Below are positions 13,419-18,927 of a stretch of DNA of 34,483 nt, piece after piece. The notes below the pieces were generated by a model. The model ran no database searches. It was given only the letters and a program-made list of their open reading frames with translations, and had not been told where the DNA came from. The position numbers and the translations under genes are program-made. The stretch's first letter is position 1. The number at the start of each line of letters is the position of its first letter. The DNA comes from a virus. The stretch covers positions 1 through 34,483 of IMG/VR virus record IMGVR_UViG_3300048692_000011; one strand, 5' to 3'.

Positions 13419-13707
13419 CTGTAAGGAATGCTCAGAGTACGTAAACGGACTTTTTAATCGCGGTGAAATAACTAAGGACGAGATAGAGAAAGTTACGCTG
13501 GATAGGCATATACTAAAGGGCTGTGCTAAAAAAGTCGATCCCTTTGCAGATTGGTTAGAATTTGCCATAGTGAATCAAAAAGAACTACAATTAGAAAATA
13601 CAGAGCCATATCAGTTCCCAGAATGGAACAAAGGTTATCTTGAAGCGCTGTTGGACGCAAAAGAGCGATACACGGCTGCTACCCTCACGAATGAGGGAAC
13701 CAAGTAA
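13411..13707 (+). CDS. 98-residue early protein, unknown
   Basis: MIDCKECSEYVNGLFNRGEI start with C4/C7, a further C38, and helical segments up to KGYLEALLDAKERYTAATL. AGAAGGGGACG lies just before ATG 13411, which overlaps the preceding gene by 8 bases. It is the last gene before a hairpin terminator candidate. No family recognised. Confidence 0.65.
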   Translation: MIDCKECSEYVNGLFNRGEITKDEIEKVTLDRHILKGCAKKVDPFADWLEFAIVNQKELQLENTEPYQFPEWNKGYLEALLDAKERYTAATLTNEGTK

Positions 13708-13713
13708 ACGTTA

Positions 13714-13786
13714 AAGCCCTCAAAGCCTCTTAACCACTAACGCTGCTCAGCTCTATTAGGTATGCTCAAGATGAGGGCTTCTTTTT
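13714..13786. terminator. Shared convergent terminator candidate
   Basis: AAGCCCTCA (13714-13722) pairs with TGAGGGCTT (13772-13780), followed on the plus strand by CTTTTT (13781-13786). The loop is long (49 bases), which is atypical. It lies between the stop of the plus-strand operon and the stop of the minus-strand secreted-protein gene, so it could end both transcripts. Confidence 0.55.
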
Positions 13787-14121
13787 CACTTTAACCCAAT
13801 AAATACGGGATTAAAACTGTTTGACGTAAATATGCAATACCCATTGCTATGAGGCACGCAGTTGCTTATTTTATAACCTGTAGTGTTTAACCTTATTCCT
13901 GCGTTCGGGAAATTGGTTGTGTTCGTTGTTCGGGTCTTAATGTATAAATCCAGACCAGTAGCCGTATAGTTTTGGCACGACATTTGAGCAACACCATTCA
14001 AACATAGAGTAATCGGCAAAGATAATCCCTTGTTTTCGGACTGCACATCGAATAGCAAGCCACCGCAATACGCGGCACCAGAACCCAAAGCCAAAATTGC
14101 TGCCAGTAGTTTTATTTTTAT
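13786..14121 (-). CDS. Exported Cys-containing protein, moron candidate, apparent ATA start
   Basis: From an ATA codon at 14121 the frame reads IKIKLLAAILALGSGAAYCG, a convincing Sec signal peptide (basic start, hydrophobic core, small residues before cleavage). The mature part has CQNYTATGLDLYIKTRTTN, FPNAGIRLNTTGY and NGYCIFTSNS, with cysteine pairs likely to form disulfides; this style recalls exported Legionellales proteins, from memory. AAGGA lies 10 bases before the ATA. The first standard start downstream (TTG 14094) would remove the signal peptide. An in-frame TAG at 14122-14124 bars extension. Its orientation, its own hairpin and its export signal fit a moron acting on the host envelope or outside it. 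The start may be a mutated ATG, in which case the gene is weakened. Confidence 0.6.
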   Translation of the reverse strand: MKIKLLAAILALGSGAAYCGGLLFDVQSENKGLSLPITLCLNGVAQMSCQNYTATGLDLYIKTRTTNTTNFPNAGIRLNTTGYKISNCVPHSNGYCIFTSNSFNPVFIGLK

Positions 14122-14177
14122 CTATGATTTATCCTTAGTTTTTAAATACCTTAACACTTTAATATAAGGATATATTG

Positions 14178-14471
14178 ATGTCACCCATGAATGTCATTTA
14201 CAAGTACTTCTTGCCCCTTCAAGACGGATTAATCACCGTAAACCTTCCCAAGAATTCACACATTTGCGACATCAACAACCAGGGCGATGAGATTTGTTTT
14301 TGGGTAGCACTCCAAGACGGGGCAGAGCTTGAAGAGCGTTACTTTAGGATTTATGGCACGGGTCACAAAATAGATAACATGGATAAACTACGCTTTTATA
14401 AAACCATTTACATGCCAAACGGGCTTGTCTGGCACATCTTTGAATTACCCACGAGTTCAAGTCATGAGTGA
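14178..14471 (+). CDS. Conserved phage protein, DUF7352-like
   Basis: 97 residues. NVIYKYFLPLQDGLITVNLP, then ICFWVALQDGAELEERYFRI and YGTGHKI followed by a final GLVWHIFE match a small family recurring in phage early regions (pattern W--v-p--ElEeR-f-i-GTGh-i), function unknown. ATG 14178 has AAGGA 7 bases upstream; TTG at 14175 is not needed. First gene of the second plus-strand operon. Confidence 0.75.
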   Translation: MSPMNVIYKYFLPLQDGLITVNLPKNSHICDINNQGDEICFWVALQDGAELEERYFRIYGTGHKIDNMDKLRFYKTIYMPNGLVWHIFELPTSSSHE

Positions 14472-14790
14472 AGCCTGGGAATGTTCCAGGTGTGGACGCA
14501 TGAATGCACCTTTTAACCCATCGTGTTTTTGTAAACCAGAAGAATATCATGACAACTCAACAGAAAAATCACCTACCGAGTTATCACCCCATGTCATGGA
14601 CGCAGCCCGCTACTTAGACCCAGGTCAACTATATAAAATTATGGAAGGTGAAAAACGCAAGACTGAAATAGCCATAGGAATAATGCCAAAATTATATCAA
14701 AGATGCAGTATTTGCAACGGCAATCACAATTTCGGCCAATCATGTATGACCCTTCAAAATAATTTAGAACCAAACGGAAAATTTATTTAA
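14464..14790 (+). CDS. Zinc-ribbon protein, phage family of unknown function
   Basis: 108 residues from ATG 14464, overlapping the previous stop by 8 bases. The N-terminus WECSRCGRMNAPFNPSCFC has the C-xx-C ... C-x-C layout common in tiny phage zinc proteins, usually found near the DUF7352-like gene. A second cluster, CSICNGNHNFGQSC, near residues 83-96 may bind another zinc. Function unknown. A longer start at 14425 adds residues that overlap the previous gene and lacks a ribosome site. Confidence 0.72.
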   Translation: MSEAWECSRCGRMNAPFNPSCFCKPEEYHDNSTEKSPTELSPHVMDAARYLDPGQLYKIMEGEKRKTEIAIGIMPKLYQRCSICNGNHNFGQSCMTLQNNLEPNGKFI

Positions 14791-14818
14791 ACCATTTTGT
14801 TGAGGCAAACCAAATGGT
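14791..14818 (+). promoter_or_regulatory. Intergenic hairpin
   Basis: ACCATTT (14791-14797) pairs with AAATGGT (14812-14818) around a 14-base loop; AAACGGATTTTATTT follows. It sits in the 58-base gap before a 298-residue gene. Weak terminator or leader structure. Confidence 0.35.
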
Positions 14819-14848
14819 AAACGGATTTTATTTAACAAGGAGAAGTAA

Positions 14849-15745
14849 ATGCAGGATGAATCAAATTATTCACCCTATTGGGAAACTGAGGAATTTGAAG
14901 ATTTAGTCGCACGTGGTTTAATTGCAATGTATGAATCCAAGATAAAAATAAATAAGCGCTCATTACCAGCAACCAGGCTATCAGAAGATTTATTACGAAG
15001 GGTTAGGCAAATAGGTTGCTACTTTCCTTCTAATGATAGGGTTATTTATTCACCACAAACAGATGATGGCCGTGCGTCAAGAGTTCAGGAAATTGACCCA
15101 ATTAGCGATGGAAGACCTAATGTTTGCCTATGGTCAAATAATGCAGACAATTTATGGGAAAAGAATTATTTACAAACTTTTTATATGGAAGCAATAAGGG
15201 AATTACCAAAACCTTTCAAATCCGATTACCCAGGTAAAATATACCGAGTAGCAGCATTAAGTTTTAATGAGCAAGTAACGGGCGTATGCGATTATGTAAC
15301 CATTAACAGCAAAGGACAGGTTAGAAGCGTATACCGACCCGTTCAATATCATGACCCTGTTACTGGCAGACATATGAACATCAAAGACCTTCCACAAAGT
15401 GATACAGACCACGCAGAAGATTGCATCACCATTTGGGCTGCTGCGACATTACAAATTTATCAAGATAGAAGGTATTTATGGAATGTATGCGCCAAAGAAG
15501 GCGTAGCCAAAGCCACCTTTGCTGTCCACCCTGAGCAGATTAAAAGTTTATTCTATGCCAGAGATTTACCAATGACAGAAACGGGACGAAAGAGACCCAT
15601 ACTTCATTGGGTAAGCTCTCATCAAAGACGAATGAAATCAGGAACAGATGTTGATATTGAAAAGTATTTGCGTGGAACCCATGAGTTTGTTTATAACAAT
15701 ACTAAATTTGAAATAACCAACCCAACAAAAGAGGTTAAAAGATGA
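14849..15745 (+). CDS. Conserved phage protein with ILHWVxxHxRR motif, unknown
   Basis: 298 residues. Four blocks are visible: an N-terminal helical part, a middle part with VCLWSNNADNLWEKNY and YRVAALSFNEQVTGVCDYV, an acidic step SDTDHAEDCITIWAAATLQI, and a C-terminus RPILHWVSSHQRRMKSGTDV with YLRGTHEFVYNNTKFEIT. The last block is a recognisable conserved ending (R-ilHWV--H-RR ... yLRG--ef--n-t-F-It) of a widespread phage protein family whose function I do not know. AAGGAG precedes ATG 14849 by 8 bases. Confidence 0.75.
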   Translation: MQDESNYSPYWETEEFEDLVARGLIAMYESKIKINKRSLPATRLSEDLLRRVRQIGCYFPSNDRVIYSPQTDDGRASRVQEIDPISDGRPNVCLWSNNADNLWEKNYLQTFYMEAIRELPKPFKSDYPGKIYRVAALSFNEQVTGVCDYVTINSKGQVRSVYRPVQYHDPVTGRHMNIKDLPQSDTDHAEDCITIWAAATLQIYQDRRYLWNVCAKEGVAKATFAVHPEQIKSLFYARDLPMTETGRKRPILHWVSSHQRRMKSGTDVDIEKYLRGTHEFVYNNTKFEITNPTKEVKR

Positions 15746-15879
15746 TTAAACGACTCATGTGTTTTTTATTGGGTCATAAGTTTGGCGGGTATGAACCGCC
15801 AAACGAACAAAGAATGCCGGACAAGTTCTTTTGTACTCGGTGTCAAAAACTAAATCCTACTTATGAAGGGTGGCTATGA
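15742..15879 (+). CDS. 45-residue DUF1660-like zinc protein
   Basis: Starts MIKRLMCFLLGHKFGGYEPP and ends FFCTRCQKLNPTYEGWL. C7, H12, C31 and C34 give the C-x4-H ... C-xx-C layout of DUF1660-type small prophage proteins. ATG overlaps the previous stop as ATGA, and its own stop overlaps the next ATG. Function unknown. Confidence 0.75.
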   Translation: MIKRLMCFLLGHKFGGYEPPNEQRMPDKFFCTRCQKLNPTYEGWL

Positions 15880-16061
15880 ATAGACGCGCCAAGATTGTAA
15901 GTTCATTTATGATTGTCATGGTGGCACTCATTATTAATTTCGATACGTTTTGCAGCAAAGACCTAACTAGCATTGTATCGCACTTGGTTCACTGCATTAC
16001 GGAAGGGGTTATTATTTTAATGTTTTCGCGCGAAATGCGCGGTGAGAGGTGGATGTCATAA
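15876..16061 (+). CDS. Two-helix membrane protein
   Basis: 61 residues. Segments VSSFMIVMVALIINF (about 8-24) and LVHCITEGVIILMF (about 36-51) are hydrophobic, with RRAK at the start and REMRGERW at the end. ATG 15876 overlaps the preceding stop (ATGA); GAAGGG lies 5-10 bases upstream. It could be an alternative holin/antiholin or a superinfection-exclusion protein, but nothing in the sequence decides. Confidence 0.6.
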   Translation: MNRRAKIVSSFMIVMVALIINFDTFCSKDLTSIVSHLVHCITEGVIILMFSREMRGERWMS

Positions 16062-16276
16062 AATGGTACAGTGTTAAAAAATTCAAGCCAGCTTTAAATT
16101 CCAAGGTTTTTGCAATTACTCAAAATGGCGATATTTGGACAGCAACCTATTGCTATGATGATAAATTTACAGACGGAGATGGTGAAGAAGTAGTTTTTGT
16201 GTCAGACACTGATTGCATTACTCTTAATGCAGTAACTCATTTTTGCATTCCAGACCCAATTGAGCTTGAAGAATAA
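16049..16276 (+). CDS. DUF551-like small protein
   Basis: 75 residues from GTG 16049. The start IKWYSVKKFKPALNSKVFAI then NGDIWTATYCYD resembles DUF551-type phage proteins (W-sv---P-----vl----dg--------). No ATG is available in this frame; GGTGAGAG lies directly upstream. Overlaps the membrane-protein gene by 13 bases. Function unknown. Confidence 0.6.
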   Translation: MDVIKWYSVKKFKPALNSKVFAITQNGDIWTATYCYDDKFTDGDGEEVVFVSDTDCITLNAVTHFCIPDPIELEE

Positions 16277-16279
16277 TTT

Positions 16280-16326
16280 GGTATGCCTTGGTATACCACG
16301 CTGGTATACCTGTTTTTATGGTACAC
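16280..16326. repeat. Array of GGTATACC palindromes
   Basis: Four related 8-bp sites: GGTATGCC (16280-16287), GGTATACC (16290-16297), GGTATACC (16303-16310) and a half-like GGTACAC (16320-16326). The two perfect copies also form a hairpin with a 5-base loop, and TGTTTTT follows on the plus strand, so it may be an operator array, a terminator of the upstream operon, or a recombinase site. Confidence 0.6.
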
Positions 16327-16380
16327 TCAACGACAATTCATCAAAACATATCTGAATAACCCTGTAATAAAATATATATG

Positions 16381-16417
16381 GCACCTTATTTTACATTGCA
16401 AAAAAAGGTGCTATAAT
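16381..16417 (+). promoter_or_regulatory. Promoter with overlapping operator-like inverted repeat
   Basis: TTTACA (16390-16395), a 16-base spacer and TATAAT (16412-16417) form a strong sigma-70-type promoter for the gene at 16440. GCACCTT (16381-16387) and AAGGTGC (16405-16411) are inverted arms that cover the -35 and spacer; counting the T/A tract they match at 11 of 12 positions. A bound regulator would block the promoter. Confidence 0.65.
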
Positions 16418-16439
16418 TCTCTTTAACAAGGGGAATAAA

Positions 16440-16628
16440 ATGACAGTGCTTACAAAAGAAACAGAACATTATATAGAACATGAGGTAAAACTAAGGCTGA
16501 ACGAACACAAGTTTGATGCCTTTGAAAAACGCATGGACAAAATGGATCACAAACTCAACTTCATAATTGGCATCATGATTGGTTCAATATTCTTGCCCGT
16601 AGCCATGAAATATCTTCATTTACTATGA
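16440..16628 (+). CDS. Coiled-coil membrane-anchor protein (XhlA-like layout)
   Basis: 62 residues. A charged amphipathic helix (HYIEHEVKLRLNEHKFDAFE, then KRMDKMDHKL) is followed by one C-terminal membrane helix (NFIIGIMIGSIFLPVAM). This is the XhlA-like design of small phage or prophage membrane proteins. ATG 16440 follows AAGGGGAATAAA and the strong promoter at 16390-16417. It overlaps the recombinase ATG by 4 bases, so the two are coupled. Confidence 0.6.
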   Translation: MTVLTKETEHYIEHEVKLRLNEHKFDAFEKRMDKMDHKLNFIIGIMIGSIFLPVAMKYLHLL

Positions 16629-17203
16629 CCCATCAAATTGTAGGTTACATTAGAGTTTCATCAGCAGGTCAAAATATTGCACGTCAATTAGTTGATGTGA
16701 AATTAGACAAGGAATTTGTCGATACCATAACAGGAAGTACCATGGACAGAAAAAATCTTATTGCATGTATGGAATATGTGCGCGAAGGAGACACGCTTGT
16801 TGTTGATAGCATTGATAGGTTGGCTAGAAACTTATTAGACCTTCAAGAAATAATAAACTTTTTAATCAATAAAGGGGTGTCGGTTAAATTTATTAAAGAA
16901 AATCTTACATTTAATTCTTCTAAAGACCCAATGGCTAATCTTACTTTGCAAATTATGGGCGCTTTTGCCGAATTTGAACGAAATATGATTCGTTCACGGC
17001 AGCGTGAGGGAATTGATGCTGCAAAGAAGGCGGGTAAACATTTGGGGCGCCCTCATAAAATTGACAATAAATTTAGAAAAGTTGTCAAAGAGAAGCTAGA
17101 AAGTTGTCAATCCATACGAAGTATTGCAAAAGATATGAACGTTTCCAGAGCTACCATATATAAAGTTAAGGAGCAAATTAATGACAATGGAATGCAAGCA
17201 TGA
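16625..17203 (+). CDS. Small serine recombinase (resolvase/invertase family)
   Basis: 192 residues, the usual size of Tn3/Hin-type enzymes. GYIRVSSAGQNIARQ carries the catalytic serine (S12, with R10), then DSIDRLARNL with R65 and R68, QIMGAFAEFERNMIRSRQRE with the E helix, and GRPHKI leading to a C-terminal helix-turn-helix (SIRSIAKDMNVSRATIYKVK, about 163-182). All key residues are present. These enzymes resolve dimers, invert segments or cut and rejoin at short palindromic crossover sites. No paired inverted segment was found nearby; the palindrome array at 16280-16326 is a candidate site. Coupled to the upstream membrane protein by ATGA. Confidence 0.92.
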   Translation: MTHQIVGYIRVSSAGQNIARQLVDVKLDKEFVDTITGSTMDRKNLIACMEYVREGDTLVVDSIDRLARNLLDLQEIINFLINKGVSVKFIKENLTFNSSKDPMANLTLQIMGAFAEFERNMIRSRQREGIDAAKKAGKHLGRPHKIDNKFRKVVKEKLESCQSIRSIAKDMNVSRATIYKVKEQINDNGMQA

Positions 17204-17369
17204 ATGGCACAAAATTAATCCATTTCAGAGTATATGCTGTAACTGCAATGCAGTTGTAAATGTGGCTCAGCTTAAAACAATGTCTCAGAAAGAGTTTGCA
17301 GAGCAGTACACCCAAAATCCTGAATGTGGGCCAATTATATTTGATGATTTGCCATACCTTAGCAGATGA
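17181..17369 (+). CDS. 62-residue zinc-binding-like protein
   Basis: MTMECKHEWHKINPF then SICCNCNAVVNV gives C5, H7, H10, C19/C20 and C22, a probable single zinc site; the rest is polar with C49. AAGGAG lies 8 bases upstream of ATG 17181 inside the recombinase end. The stop overlaps the next start as ATGA. The CKHEW...C-xC layout is common in small phage proteins of unknown role. Confidence 0.65.
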   Translation: MTMECKHEWHKINPFQSICCNCNAVVNVAQLKTMSQKEFAEQYTQNPECGPIIFDDLPYLSR

Positions 17370-17596
17370 AGGACATCAATAAAATGAGGCTGGGCGTTCT
17401 TAGAGAATTAAAGAACGTCCACAAGTTCCTGGACAATATGGAACGCAGCGTTAAAACCCGTAATCCCGAAGCAATCCAAAGAGCTTATATGTTTTTGGTT
17501 CACCTTGTTCGTGAAATGAATAAGGGCTGTTTAACCCCTGATAATGTAGCCCTAGATGTTCAGCTAGCACAAATATTGCAAGAAGTATCGGAGTAG
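17366..17596 (+). CDS. Small helical protein ending in a possibly leaky TAG
   Basis: 76 residues (MKDINKMRLGVLRELKNVHK ... LAQILQEVSE), mostly helical. ATG overlaps the upstream stop as ATGA. After the TAG at 17594-17596 the same frame stays open for another 73 codons to TAA at 17816-17818, and that extension looks protein-like (see next entry). Either the gene ends here and the next frame uses a rare start, or a nonsense mutation or readthrough divides one 150-codon gene. Confidence 0.6.
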   Translation: MKDINKMRLGVLRELKNVHKFLDNMERSVKTRNPEAIQRAYMFLVHLVREMNKGCLTPDNVALDVQLAQILQEVSE

Positions 17597-17818
17597 GAAC
17601 TCAGAGTTTTCACTCCTATACTTGCGCGCAAGATCCATTTTTCGTATGATGCAAATTTTTTAAGCGAGAATACATTGCGTTTTTACGTTGATGGTCATGA
17701 GCTGGATGTTCAAGACCCAACTTTCTTTATGGACGAAGAGGAATATACAGAAATCAAACAAACTTTAGATGAGATGTTGAATACCTATGCTGACTTACCA
17801 ATGGATAAACCGCGCTAA
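17597..17818 (+). pseudogene. Open frame in phase with the previous gene, no ordinary start
   Basis: 73 codons after the TAG: begins ELRVFTPILARKIHFSYDAN and continues TLRFYVDGHELDVQDPTFFM, DEEEYTEIKQTLDEMLNTYA. There is no ATG or GTG until codon 45; TTG at 17675 is possible but has only a weak ribosome site. The amino-acid make-up looks coding, so it is either the C-terminal part of the preceding gene reached by readthrough, or a remnant. Confidence 0.45.
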
Positions 17819-18014
17819 AGACCGATTCTATCAAATAACAGTCAAACAAAATGGATTTACTAATATTGTCCTCGATTACCATTGGGGTAGCTGCAATTCA
17901 AATCGCGGTGGTCAAAAGAGCATTTCACTGTGTTCCGAAGAAGAAGCGAAAAAAACGATTGAAGGAATGATGAAGAGGCGCAAAAGCCGTGGGTACGAAC
18001 TTATTGCGCCCTAG
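17787..18014 (+). CDS. WGR-domain-like small protein
   Basis: 75 residues. KDRFYQITVKQNGFTNIVLD, then YHWGSCNSNRGGQKSISLCS and EEEAKKTIEGMMKRRKSRGY match the WGR layout (f-Y-i-v--n-----l---WG--g--Gq-----s-eeA---------K---GY). WGR domains bind nucleic acid ends in PARPs and occur alone in phages and bacteria. ATG 17787 overlaps the preceding frame by 32 bases and has no strong ribosome site. Last gene of the plus arm; its stop is 3 bases from the end of the convergent minus-strand gene. Confidence 0.62.
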   Translation: MLTYQWINRAKDRFYQITVKQNGFTNIVLDYHWGSCNSNRGGQKSISLCSEEEAKKTIEGMMKRRKSRGYELIAP

Positions 18015-18017
18015 AAG

Positions 18018-18239
18018 TTAGGCTGCTTCTTGTTCCGGTACAGGCTCACTTGCGACTTCTTCGCTTGCTTCTGTTTATGCTTCTACTTCTGCATCAAACT
18101 GATTTAACCAGTGTTGCGTTTCGGCTAAATGGCCGCGCAATATCTTTAAGTTATCGGCTTGTGATTCTAATTGCTGCGCTTGTATCTGTACGTTTTGTTG
18201 CAACAATACAACACGCGCTTGAAGTGTTTCACGATTCAT
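18018..18239 (-). pseudogene. Coiled-coil protein with an in-frame TAA near the C-terminus
   Basis: ATG 18239 (AAGGAG 9 bases upstream) opens MNRETLQARVVLLQQNVQIQ, a Gln-rich coiled coil, and reaches TAA at 18075-18077 after 54 codons (ending FDAEVEA). The same frame then continues TEASEEVASEPVPEQEAA to TAA at 18018. The extension continues the same acidic Glu/Ala style, so the internal TAA looks like a nonsense change (one base from CAA or GAA) or a readthrough site. The 54-residue product alone may still be functional. It is the last gene of the tail-fibre block. Confidence 0.6.
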
Positions 18240-18263
18240 CTTTTAAACTCCTTATTGTTAAAA

Positions 18264-18728
18264 TTAATTAGGCCAAACCATCGCTGGTAATTCAGTTTTA
18301 AATTCTTCAAATGTAGGAACGGAACGTTGCCCTGATTTCATTAACTGAACCTGAGAAATTGTATAGGTAAAAACTGAATCTCTCCATGAGACAAAAGCAT
18401 CTGCCTCGGCCTTCCATTCAGGTATTGTTGAGCTTACATAACTCGCACAGGATATAGCAGAATTATATTTCCTTTCTTGTGCCACAATATCCAGTAACGG
18501 CATTAATTGAGGCTGCCCAACATTCACAAAGAACAATAAATCAAACTGAGATTGTAAGTCTGGAATCATTGCCTCAAGCTCTTGAGCTGTTGGTTCTTGA
18601 ATATTTGGTACAGTCCATTTGGTAATAAAAATTGGGCTATCACTATCTTGGCCAAAAGCTATATTTTTTAATTCATATTGACCTGGATATACCATGGAAC
18701 AAACATCTACAATTGTCATTTTTGTCAT
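18264..18728 (-). CDS. Tail-fibre assembly/chaperone-like protein
   Basis: 154 residues. The C-terminal half (AQERKYNSAISCASYVSSTI, PEWKAEADAFVSWRDSVFTY, GQRSVPTFEEFKTELPAMVW) matches the ending common to phage tail-fibre-associated proteins and fibre chaperones (R---s-isy--s----f--Ea-a---WRd-v------------g---p---ef---LP). ATG 18728; no strong ribosome site. Two genes downstream of the large fibre gene, as usual for fibre chaperones. Confidence 0.68.
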   Translation of the reverse strand: MTKMTIVDVCSMVYPGQYELKNIAFGQDSDSPIFITKWTVPNIQEPTAQELEAMIPDLQSQFDLLFFVNVGQPQLMPLLDIVAQERKYNSAISCASYVSSTIPEWKAEADAFVSWRDSVFTYTISQVQLMKSGQRSVPTFEEFKTELPAMVWPN

Positions 18729-18744
18729 TTAATTTACACTCAGT

Positions 18745-18906
18745 CTAATAGTCATAAAGATAAGCACATTTATCTTTTTCTTGTGATAAATGAGTCTCAT
18801 AAAGTTTTAATATCAATAGAGCTTCAATCAATCTATACCCACTTTCTTCACCATCAATAGCTATAGATTTCAGTTCTTCAATTCTTTTTTTTAAAATATC
18901 AAGCAT
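18745..18906 (-). CDS. 53-residue helical protein, unknown
   Basis: Starts MLDILKKRIEELKSIAIDGE and ends SQEKDKCAYLYDY. AAGGA lies 6 bases upstream of ATG 18906. Two amphipathic helices around ESGYRLIEALLI. It fills the gap between the large fibre gene and the fibre-chaperone-like gene. Not recognised. Confidence 0.65.
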   Translation of the reverse strand: MLDILKKRIEELKSIAIDGEESGYRLIEALLILKLYETHLSQEKDKCAYLYDY

Positions 18907-18927
18907 AATAAATCCTTATTGTTAATT

